Assembly (NCBI GenBank): GCA_002315875.1
Contig: DCIL01000045.1
Span: 24,646-44,741, forward strand
From: Verrucomicrobia bacterium UBA1727
GTDB lineage: Bacteria; Verrucomicrobiota; Kiritimatiellia; RFP12; UBA1067
Reading direction: 5' to 3'
DNA length: 20,096 nucleotides
In this document: positions 7,038 to 14,269 of the stretch, piece by piece
How the letters are laid out: every line of letters starts with the position of its first letter
Numbering within the stretch: position 1 is the first letter of the stretch
The notes under the pieces: generated by a model
The model's database searches: none
What the model was told of the DNA's origin: nothing
Seen by the model: only the letters and a program-made list of their open reading frames with translations
Program-made: the position numbers and the translations under genes

Positions 7038-7763
7038 ATGGTAATCATACCCGCAATCGATCTCAAGGGTGGCAAGTGCGTTCGTCTTCGTCAGGGACGT
7101 TCAGAGGATGTTACCGTCTACGGGGAGAATCCCGCGGAGCAGGCAAAACTCTGGGCGGACGAGGGCGGACGCGAACTTCACGTCGTTGATCTCGACGGCG
7201 CCTTTGCCGGTACGCCGCAGCACGCGGCGGTTATCGCGGACATCATCAAGGCGTTCGGGGGTCCCGTCGAAGTCGGCGGTGGTCTTCGCACGCCCGAGGC
7301 TCTGACGGCGGTCATCGAAGCCGGTGCCGCCCGCGCCATCATCGGGTCCGCCGCGCTGGAGGATCCGGAATTCCTATCCAAAGCGGTCGAACTCTACGGC
7401 GATCGCATTGCGGTCGGAATTGATGCCCGCGACGGATATGTCCAGACGCGCGGCTGGGTTGAGACCACCAAGGTGCTGGCGGTGGACCTCGCCAAGGCCG
7501 TGGTCGCGGCAGGCGTGCGCTCGATCATCTACACCGACACCGCTACCGACGGAATGCTCAAAGGGCCGAACCTCACTCAGATGGCGGCAATATGTGATGC
7601 CGTTCCCGAATGTCAGATCACGGCGTCCGGCGGCGTTTCTTCGCCTTACGATGTCGAGAACCTGAAGTCGCTCGGACGGTCCAACCTCCGCGCGGCGATC
7701 GTCGGCAAGGCGCTTTACGATGGACTTACCACACTCAAGGAGATGAACGTCGCGGCACTATGA
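7038..7763 (+). CDS. hisA: Phosphoribosylformimino-5-aminoimidazole carboxamide ribotide isomerase
   Basis: This histidine-biosynthesis enzyme catalyses the Amadori isomerisation of ProFAR to PRFAR in the cytoplasm. It has 241 residues, the standard length for this TIM barrel. The start IIPAIDLKGGKCVRL is diagnostic, with catalytic D8. The second catalytic aspartate is D129 in VGIDARDG. Phosphate-binding strands EVGGGLR (78-84), TDTATDGMLKGPN (166-178) and ASGGVSS (196-202) are intact, which favours HisA over HisF. It begins 3 nt after the oxidoreductase stop and its TGA overlaps the ATG of the M16 gene. No other his genes are in view, so the pathway is split across the genome and hisA is probably expressed from the upstream operon promoter. 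Confidence 0.96.
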   Translation: MVIIPAIDLKGGKCVRLRQGRSEDVTVYGENPAEQAKLWADEGGRELHVVDLDGAFAGTPQHAAVIADIIKAFGGPVEVGGGLRTPEALTAVIEAGAARAIIGSAALEDPEFLSKAVELYGDRIAVGIDARDGYVQTRGWVETTKVLAVDLAKAVVAAGVRSIIYTDTATDGMLKGPNLTQMAAICDAVPECQITASGGVSSPYDVENLKSLGRSNLRAAIVGKALYDGLTTLKEMNVAAL

Positions 7764-8989
7764 GGATCGAGACGCTTTCTAACGGCCTTCGGGTCGTGTT
7801 GGTGCCCTGCGAGGCCGAATCGGTCGCCGTGGGGCTTTTCATTGCCAGCGGTTCGCGTCATGAGACGGAGAAGACCGCCGGCATCTCCCATTTCATCGAG
7901 CACATGCTCTTCAAGGGCACGCCCACCCGCTCGCCTCTGGACATCACCCAGGCGATCGAAGGGCGCGGCGGAAACTTCAATGCCTGCACCGGTGAGGAGT
8001 CCACCTGCTACTACGCCCATCTGCCCAGCGAATATCTCGCCGAAGCGGTGGACATCTTGACCGACATGTATCTCAACGCGACGATTCCGGCGGACGAGTT
8101 CGCGCGCGAGAAACAGGTCGTCATCGAGGAGATCAAGATGTATGTGGACGAACCGGACGCGGTGGCGATGGAGAATCTGCAGCGGAATCTCTTTCCCGGA
8201 TGCCGTCTCGGCGCGCCTGTCGCCGGTAGCGCATCTTCGCTCGGTCCGCTCAAGCCGACGGACCTCAAGCGTTACGTCAAGTCGCATTACCGTGCGGACA
8301 ACACGGTGGTCGTGATCGCCGGCGATTTCAACGAAGAGCGTGCCATTGCCGAAGTAAAGAAACGCATTGCGAAGCTTCGCAAGGCGAAAGTGTCTGCTGC
8401 CGTTTCTCACGACGGCGCTCCCTTTGCAAAACCAGTCGTCAGAGAGCAGTCGGTTTGCAAGGACATCAACCAGGCGCAGCTCGCGCTCGGCTTTCGCGCC
8501 TTCGGAATAGATCATCCGCTCAAGTATGCCGCTACGGTTCTGGATTCTATTCTCGGCCGCGGAATGATGAGCCGGCTCTTTCAGGAGGTTCGCGAGAAGC
8601 GCGGACTTTCCTACGACATCTCGTCCCGCATGCTGTCCTTCCGTGACGCGGGAATGTTCACCGTCACCGGAGGAATGGACGCTTCCAAGCGCGATCTTGC
8701 GCTCAGGACGGTTGATCGCGAGATCGCGCGAATCTGCAAGTCGAAGGTGGGCGCGGCGGAACTCAAACGCTGCAAGGATTTCATCATCGGAAACTTTCGT
8801 CTCTCGCACGAGAAGGTCGTATCCAAGCTCTTCTATCACGGCGCGGCGCTGCTTTCCTTCGGACGCATCATGCCGACCTCGGAGCAGGTAGAGAGCATCG
8901 CCAAAGTGACGGCGGACGACATCCGCCTCGCCGCTCAAACCATCTTCCAGCCCTCCAACCGTTCCGTCAGCTGGGTACTGCCGAGATAA
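7760..8989 (+). CDS. M16-family zinc metallopeptidase (pitrilysin-like)
   Basis: This is a 409-residue single-chain M16 peptidase related to processing-peptidase beta and PqqL/YmxG types. The inverted zinc motif H44-F-I-E47-H48 (HFIEH) is intact and the distal zinc glutamate is E123 or E124 in VVIEEIKMYVDEP. The C-terminal half has the family signature REKRGLSYDISS, part of the substrate-binding region. No signal peptide is visible, so a cytoplasmic peptide-clearing role is likely. ATG 7760 overlaps the hisA stop as ATGA, which implies translational coupling. Starting there gives the typical M16 N-terminus RIETLSNGLRVV, whereas the longer frame from 7610 lies inside hisA and is implausible. 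The stop is followed directly by an all-purine tract. Confidence 0.93.
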   Translation: MRIETLSNGLRVVLVPCEAESVAVGLFIASGSRHETEKTAGISHFIEHMLFKGTPTRSPLDITQAIEGRGGNFNACTGEESTCYYAHLPSEYLAEAVDILTDMYLNATIPADEFAREKQVVIEEIKMYVDEPDAVAMENLQRNLFPGCRLGAPVAGSASSLGPLKPTDLKRYVKSHYRADNTVVVIAGDFNEERAIAEVKKRIAKLRKAKVSAAVSHDGAPFAKPVVREQSVCKDINQAQLALGFRAFGIDHPLKYAATVLDSILGRGMMSRLFQEVREKRGLSYDISSRMLSFRDAGMFTVTGGMDASKRDLALRTVDREIARICKSKVGAAELKRCKDFIIGNFRLSHEKVVSKLFYHGAALLSFGRIMPTSEQVESIAKVTADDIRLAAQTIFQPSNRSVSWVLPR

Positions 8990-9030
8990 AGGAAAAAGGA
9001 AAAAGGAAAAGGGAAAAGGAAAAAGGAAAA
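8988..9030 (+). repeat. 43-nt homopurine tract, roughly (AAAAAGG)n
   Basis: Every base from 8988 to 9030 is A or G, with GG doublets about every 7 nt (8991, 8998, 9005, 9011/12, 9018, 9025). Its reverse complement is nearly identical to the pyrimidine tract inside the MATE gene at 13407-13443. The last AAGGA lies 7 nt before ATG 9035, so the repeat also supplies the ribosome-binding site of the esterase gene. Confidence 0.9.
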
Positions 9031-9034
9031 CGAG

Positions 9035-11446
9035 ATGAAAATTGCCGTTGCCACAGCGCTTGTATTGATGTCTTTTGTTTCTGTTGGTCAGGGAGAAAAG
9101 CCGTTCGACCGAAAGGAAACGCTCAAGTGGTTCACCGAGAACTTCTACGGTGAGCCGAATGCCGAGGCGATTGCCAAGGCCCAGATCAAGCCCGAGATCT
9201 TCTATCCGGAAGGGGCGAGCGCCGAGCATCCCGTGCCGGTGATCATCATGGGCGATCACTGCAGTCTGCTTACTGACGATCGCGCGTGCTATCCCGATGT
9301 TCCCACGAACACGATTCTTCGGCGCGGGTATGCCTACGTTCATTATGGCTTCAACGATGTCGCTCCCGATGTCTACGCGCGGAATGTGAACGGCAAGATC
9401 GTTCCGACCAATCCCAAGCTTCCTCCACCGGTGCAGCCGACGCTCGCTTCCTGGGCGTGGGGCTTCAGCCGCGTCATTGACGGACTTGAGAAGGATCCGC
9501 GCATCGACAAGTCGAAGATCGTCGCTATCGGACACAGCCGCGGCGGCAAGACCGCGCTCTGGGCCGCGGCGAATGACGAGCGCATCGCGCTCGCGGTGTC
9601 GTCCGGCTCGGGCACGGGCGGCGCGCGCTATCTCCATCACAAGTGCGAGCGCGGCGAATCCATCCGTTCGATGGTCGATCGCATCCTTCCGCACTGGTTC
9701 ACTCCCAAGTTCGCCGAATGGGCGGACCGCGAACAGGAACTGCCGCACGATGCGGACGATCTTCTGAAGTGCATTTATCCGCGTGCGGTCTACGTGATGA
9801 GCGGTGAGAACGACCAGTGGGCGGATCCGATGGGCGAGCAGATCGCGCGGCAGCGTGCGAGCGTGCTCTGGACGGGCAAGCTCACCGGACACATCGGCGG
9901 ACACGTCAGGCCCGGTCCCCACAAACTCAAGCCCTACGACTGGTTCAAGATGCTCGACTTCGCGGACAATGTCTTCGGTCTCAATCGCATCGTCTCGCCC
10001 GAATCGCAGGGCGTAAGCTCCGAGGGCATCGTCAAGTGGATTGACGACATCGAGAAGCGCTTCGGCGGACTGCACGGCTTCGTCATCCGTCGTCATGGCA
10101 AGGTCATCGCCGAGGGCAGTTTCGCGCCATACGACACCCTCAATGAGCCGCACATGCTCTGGAGCCATTCCAAGGCCTTTACCGCGACGGCGATCGGTTT
10201 TCTGACGGACGAAGGCAAGGTCGATCTCGACGAGCGCATCGTTGATCTCTTTCCGGACAAGATTCCCGCCAATCCTTCCGAGAACCTCAAGCAGGTGCGC
10301 ATCCGCGATCTGTTGACCATGAACCTCGGCGCCGCTCGCACTGATGCCGAGAACAAGGACGTGTCCGGCGATTGGGAGAAGGCCTTGCTCACCAATGCTA
10401 TCGAAACCAAACCGGGAACGAAGTTCAAATACGATTCCGGTGCGACTTACCTCTTGGCCTGCATCGTCGAGCGCAAGAGCGGAAAGAAACTGATGGACTA
10501 TCTCAAGGAGAAGCTCTTTGATCCGATCGGCATCGAGAAGGCGTGGAGTAGCGTCTCGCCGTCCGGCACGGCCTGCGGCGGTTGGGGCATGAACATGACG
10601 ACGCGCGAAATCGCCGCGTTCGGACAGCTTCTCCTTGACCGCGGATGCTGGAACACGCGGCGGATTCTTTCCGAGGGATGGGTTGATCTCTCTACCGGCT
10701 ATCAGTCCCACTCCTGGCAGATTCTCGGACTCAACCTCGATGGCGGCAGGGACTGGGACCGCGGTTACGGTTTCCAGTTCTGGCGCGGACGCTACGGTTA
10801 TCGCGCGGACGGTGCGTTCGGACAGTTCACGCTCGTGATTCCCGAGAAGGATGCGGTCGTGTCGCTCCACGCCGGTCCCACCTTCGCCAAGACGCAGTGC
10901 GAGCTCGAGTCCGTCTGGGACTACCTCATGCCTCAGATGCTCGACGAACCGCTTGAGGAAAATCCGAAGGCGCTCGCCGCCTTGCGCAAGCGCTGTGCCG
11001 CGCTTCTCACCAAGCCGGTCGCGAATGAGTCCGCGGCGAAACCCGACGCGCGGCTTTTCGGTGTCACCTATCAGCTTGAGAAGAACGACAAGCGCGATTT
11101 CAAGTCGCTGCGGCTCGACAAGCTTGCGGACGGCAAATGGCAGCTCACGCTCGTAACTCCGGCCGGTGAGAATGTCTTCGAGGTCGGTCGCGGCGAATGG
11201 AAGCGCGCCTCGGCGAGATACGACAATACGTCCTACGAGCCGCTCTGGGGAATGGTCGGCGAGCGGGTGACTGCCGTCTCTGGCGGTGTCACCCAGAACG
11301 GTTCCATCGTGCTTCAGCTTCGTCCTGTCACGACTACCAGCGTCATTGACATCACGCTGATGATGAAGGACGGCGTGCCGACTCTGTCCGGCAATCACGC
11401 CGGCATGGGCGGCTGCAAATTGTTTGGCAAGGCAACGAATCGCTAA
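9035..11446 (+). CDS. CE15-like glucuronoyl esterase fused to a beta-lactamase-type serine hydrolase
   Basis: This is an 803-residue exported two-domain esterase. A Sec signal peptide (MKIAVATALVLMSFVSVG) is followed by a CE15-like alpha/beta hydrolase (about 25-315). It has the nucleophile S168 in GHSRGGKTALW, ENDQWADP (258-265) and the catalytic H296 in RPGPHKLKPYDW. CE15 enzymes cleave glucuronoyl esters linking lignin to xylan. The canonical acid (a Glu just before SGxGG) appears to be missing, so D260 may take its place. The second domain (about 335-640) is PF00144-like: SHSK (377-380) gives the SxxK pair, KYDSGA (465-470) the Tyr motif, and GYRADGAFGQF the third motif. It ends with a beta-rich region (670-800), as in lipocalin-like tails of such hydrolases. 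ATG 9035 has AAGGA 7 nt upstream. The combined substrate is unknown. Confidence 0.85.
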   Translation: MKIAVATALVLMSFVSVGQGEKPFDRKETLKWFTENFYGEPNAEAIAKAQIKPEIFYPEGASAEHPVPVIIMGDHCSLLTDDRACYPDVPTNTILRRGYAYVHYGFNDVAPDVYARNVNGKIVPTNPKLPPPVQPTLASWAWGFSRVIDGLEKDPRIDKSKIVAIGHSRGGKTALWAAANDERIALAVSSGSGTGGARYLHHKCERGESIRSMVDRILPHWFTPKFAEWADREQELPHDADDLLKCIYPRAVYVMSGENDQWADPMGEQIARQRASVLWTGKLTGHIGGHVRPGPHKLKPYDWFKMLDFADNVFGLNRIVSPESQGVSSEGIVKWIDDIEKRFGGLHGFVIRRHGKVIAEGSFAPYDTLNEPHMLWSHSKAFTATAIGFLTDEGKVDLDERIVDLFPDKIPANPSENLKQVRIRDLLTMNLGAARTDAENKDVSGDWEKALLTNAIETKPGTKFKYDSGATYLLACIVERKSGKKLMDYLKEKLFDPIGIEKAWSSVSPSGTACGGWGMNMTTREIAAFGQLLLDRGCWNTRRILSEGWVDLSTGYQSHSWQILGLNLDGGRDWDRGYGFQFWRGRYGYRADGAFGQFTLVIPEKDAVVSLHAGPTFAKTQCELESVWDYLMPQMLDEPLEENPKALAALRKRCAALLTKPVANESAAKPDARLFGVTYQLEKNDKRDFKSLRLDKLADGKWQLTLVTPAGENVFEVGRGEWKRASARYDNTSYEPLWGMVGERVTAVSGGVTQNGSIVLQLRPVTTTSVIDITLMMKDGVPTLSGNHAGMGGCKLFGKATNR

Positions 11447-11471
11447 TTGAAATCTATGGCTGACGGTGACT

Positions 11472-12857
11472 ATGAACGCAGAGACGGCAGAATGGCTGAA
11501 ATCAAACGACTCGAAGGAATACTTCGAGTTGCTAAGAATTCCGACGGTAAGCTCTCAGCTGACGGACCATCTTCGCGACCTCGTGTCGTGCGCGACGTGG
11601 TTGAGGGCATGGCTAAGATCGATCGGGGCTGAAGCCGAACTCGTGTTGCCACAGGGCGCGGCGGCTTCGGGCGGATGCGTCGTGCCGGTCGTCTTCGGAG
11701 AATTGAAACGCGCCGAGGGCGCGCCTACGGTGCTCGTGTACGGACACTACGACGTCCAGCCGCCGGATCCGATCGAGAAGTGGGCGTCCAATCCGTTCGA
11801 GCCGACGGTGAAGGGCGATCGCGTCTATTGCCGCGGAGCGCAGGACGATAAAGGACAGTTCTTCTCTTTCTTCTGCGGTCTGCGTGAATATCTTGCGAAC
11901 GGTAAGCCGATCAATCTCAAGTTCGTGCTTGAGGGACAGGAGGAGTGCGGCTCCGAAACCCTGTTCAAGTTGCTTGAGGACCGCGCCTTTCGCCAGAAGA
12001 TTGTCGCTGATACCTTGCTCGTCTGCGACACTTCGGCCGCGGCGGATCTTCGTCCGGCCATCGTCGCTGGACTTCGCGGCGTCAATCACTTCACCGTCAC
12101 ACTATCCGCGGCAAACCGCGATCTCCATAGCGGCGAATACGGCGGCATCGCGCCCAATGCGGCGCAGGGCATGGCCGAGCTCATGGCCTCGCTTCACAAT
12201 CCGGACGGCTCCATCGCCGTCTCCGGCTTTCGGGATGGCATCATCGCTCCGACCCACGAGGAGCTTTCTGCCGCGGAAGCGGGGCTTATGGATGCCGCGG
12301 GTTACGCGAAGGACATCGGCACCGAACCTTGCGGAGGTCAGCGCGGCAAGTCGATTGCCCAACGCAACGCCTTCGAGCCGACGATTGAGGTGAACGGATT
12401 ACATTCAGGTTATGGCGGTCCCGGCTCCAAAACCGTCATTCCCTGTGAGGCGATCGCCAAGCTGTCGACGCGGCTCGTGCCGGGACAGAGTCCGAAACTC
12501 GCTTACGAAGCGGTGAAGCGCCATCTGAAGGATCATTGTCCGAAGGGTATGTCGGTCGAGCTCGGCGAGCTTACCGGCGAGGCTCCGGGCTTCCGGTTGC
12601 CGCTGTCCTCTCCGCTTTTCGCCCTGGCGGCTGATCTGCTTCGCGAGATCGATTCGCGGGGTGCGGTGTTTCAGTGGGACGGCGCCTCGATTCCGGTCGT
12701 ATCCGCTCTTCGCGAAGCGACTGGTGCCGCGCCGCTGCTCGTTGGTTGGGGACAGTCGGAGGACTGTATCCATTCCCCGAACGAATCGTATTCCGTCCGT
12801 CAGTTCCTGCGTTCGCGCGAATGGGCGATGAAGATTCTCGGTGGACTCGCGGAGTGA
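11472..12857 (+). CDS. M20-family metallodipeptidase
   Basis: This 461-residue di-zinc peptidase is of the M20 dipeptidase (PepV/CNDP-like) type and probably hydrolyses dipeptides or acylated amino acids in the cytoplasm. Metal and catalytic residues are visible: H92 and D94 in YGHYDVQPPD, bridging D125 in GAQDDKGQ, the general base E157 with E158 in EGQEECGS, an Asp in CDTSA, and the last His in CIHSPNESYS near the C-terminus. The dimerisation-domain HSGEYGG motif and the GGPGSKTVIP segment fit the CNDP subgroup. ATG 11472 is preferred over GTG 11466, two codons upstream; neither has a good Shine-Dalgarno site. It follows the esterase gene after 25 nt and precedes the MATE gene by 14 nt, so all three may share a transcript. 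No signal peptide is seen. Confidence 0.93.
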   Translation: MNAETAEWLKSNDSKEYFELLRIPTVSSQLTDHLRDLVSCATWLRAWLRSIGAEAELVLPQGAAASGGCVVPVVFGELKRAEGAPTVLVYGHYDVQPPDPIEKWASNPFEPTVKGDRVYCRGAQDDKGQFFSFFCGLREYLANGKPINLKFVLEGQEECGSETLFKLLEDRAFRQKIVADTLLVCDTSAAADLRPAIVAGLRGVNHFTVTLSAANRDLHSGEYGGIAPNAAQGMAELMASLHNPDGSIAVSGFRDGIIAPTHEELSAAEAGLMDAAGYAKDIGTEPCGGQRGKSIAQRNAFEPTIEVNGLHSGYGGPGSKTVIPCEAIAKLSTRLVPGQSPKLAYEAVKRHLKDHCPKGMSVELGELTGEAPGFRLPLSSPLFALAADLLREIDSRGAVFQWDGASIPVVSALREATGAAPLLVGWGQSEDCIHSPNESYSVRQFLRSREWAMKILGGLAE

Positions 12858-12871
12858 CGGCTTGGGGGCGG

Positions 12872-14269
12872 ATGCGGACGTATCTTGAGATATTGAAGCT
12901 ATCCTGGCCGCTCGCGCTCGGCATGATCAACAATGCGGTCATGCAGTTCGTTGACCGCGCCTATCTCGCCCACGATTCAATTTCCTCGCTCGCGGCGGTT
13001 ATGCCCGCCATGACACTGGCTAGTGTCTTCATCTGCTTTTTCCAGGGCATCATCGGCTATTCGGGAGTTTTTGTCGCCCAGCATCACGGCGCTGGTGAGC
13101 CGATGAAGGCGCTCGACAGCTATCGGTGCGGACTTATCCTCGCGCTCGCTTCGGGACTGTGCATGGTCTTTTTCGTACCGCTCGGCGGATGGATCTTTTC
13201 GTATACCGCAAGCAGTGCCGAGATATTGTCGAGGGAACACGCCTATTATGACATCGTGACCTTGGGCGCGGTGTTTCTCTACGGACAGGTGGCGGCGTCT
13301 TCGTATTTCACGGGACTTGGCGAGACGCGCATCGTCTTCTGGGTTAATCTGATCGGAAACCTCGTAAACATCGCCCTCGATCCGATTCTGATCTTCGGCT
13401 TTTCCAATTTTCCTTTTTCCCTTTTCCCTTTTCCTTTTTCCTTATCCCCCATGGGCATTTCCGGCGCGGCGTATGCGACGGTCATCTCCCAGGCGCTTCA
13501 GTTCTTCATTCTTATTGCCGCGTCCCGCCGCCTCGTACGCCGTCAGAAGCTGTCCGTCGGCATTTTCACTGGACTTGGCAAGTCCTTTGCCGCGCTCGTC
13601 CGACAGTCGCTCAATGTCCTTAAATTCGGCATACCCGCCGGCGGATATGACATCTTGAATATGCTTTCGTTCACGATTTTCGTCTTCGTGACCGGAACCA
13701 TGAGCGAGGTCGACTTTGCCGCCTCCAACGCCTGTTTCACGATTAACTATCTTTCGTATGCTCCCCTTACTGGTTTCGCGCTTGCCGCGCAGACGCTGGT
13801 GGGACAATCCATCGGTAGAGCCGACTGCGAAGGGGCGTCCCGTTATCTCAAGTATACCATCGCGCTCGTATTGCTTTTCGCTGCGGTCATCATTGGCGGA
13901 ATAATTGTCTTTTGCGATCCGGTGCTCTCTCTCTTCGCTCCATCCGATGCTGCGCTGTCCGCTCAGTTCATCGAGCTCGGACGACCGCTCGTCTGGTTGA
14001 TGTGCACATGGATTCTCTTTGATGCGGTGGACATCGTCCTTTCCGGTGCCTTGCGTGGCGCGGGGGATACTCGTTTCGTCTTCGTCTGGATGCTCATCTG
14101 TTCCTTCGTGCTCTGGATGCCGCTCGTTTTCATCGTCAAGGTCTTCAACGGCACGATGTTCCAGCTTTGGTCGACAATGATCCTCTATGCCGTCACCATC
14201 GCCATCGGTACGATCTGGCGGTGGCGCGGCGGCCGTTGGAAGTCGATTAAGGTTATCAGCGTGGCTTAG
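12872..14269 (+). CDS. MATE-family efflux transporter
   Basis: This is a 465-residue inner-membrane multidrug and toxic-compound extrusion antiporter with about 12 hydrophobic segments in two six-helix halves. Family marks include the N-terminal SWPLALGMINNAVMQFVDRAY, the VNLIGNLVNIALDPILIFG helix, and GALRGAGDTRF in the C-terminal half, the classic MATE repeat. Cation-driven export of toxic organic compounds is known for the family; the substrate here is unknown. ATG 12872 follows a GGGGGCGG stretch and gives the expected N-terminus; the longer frame from 12674 overlaps the M20 gene. Oddity: residues about 177-193, in the loop after ILIFG, are a Phe/Pro/Ser/Leu run encoded by the repeat tract. 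The stop at 14267-14269 overlaps the stop of the convergent nfnB gene. Confidence 0.92.
   Translation: MRTYLEILKLSWPLALGMINNAVMQFVDRAYLAHDSISSLAAVMPAMTLASVFICFFQGIIGYSGVFVAQHHGAGEPMKALDSYRCGLILALASGLCMVFFVPLGGWIFSYTASSAEILSREHAYYDIVTLGAVFLYGQVAASSYFTGLGETRIVFWVNLIGNLVNIALDPILIFGFSNFPFSLFPFPFSLSPMGISGAAYATVISQALQFFILIAASRRLVRRQKLSVGIFTGLGKSFAALVRQSLNVLKFGIPAGGYDILNMLSFTIFVFVTGTMSEVDFAASNACFTINYLSYAPLTGFALAAQTLVGQSIGRADCEGASRYLKYTIALVLLFAAVIIGGIIVFCDPVLSLFAPSDAALSAQFIELGRPLVWLMCTWILFDAVDIVLSGALRGAGDTRFVFVWMLICSFVLWMPLVFIVKVFNGTMFQLWSTMILYAVTIAIGTIWRWRGGRWKSIKVISVA
13400..13446 (-). repeat. Pyrimidine repeat tract inside the MATE coding sequence
   Basis: The tract has CC or CCC clusters spaced about 7 nt apart (13404, 13412, 13419, 13426, 13433, 13440). 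It is the reverse complement of the purine tract at 8988-9030 apart from one indel and the edges. It encodes FSNFPFSL then FPFPFSLSP in-frame, between conserved MATE segments ILIFG and MGISGAAYATVISQ. Confidence 0.85.

Noticed and set aside
7715..11398. A very long open frame (over 1200 codons) on the minus strand
   Set aside because: It lies antisense to hisA's end, the M16 gene and the esterase fusion, all with intact catalytic motifs. Its translation is Arg/His/Glu-rich with no domain; such frames arise from biased codon use in GC-rich genes.
12674..12871. Longer MATE start at 12674
   Set aside because: It overlaps the conserved C-terminus of the M20 gene in another frame and adds an Arg-rich, non-MATE N-terminus.
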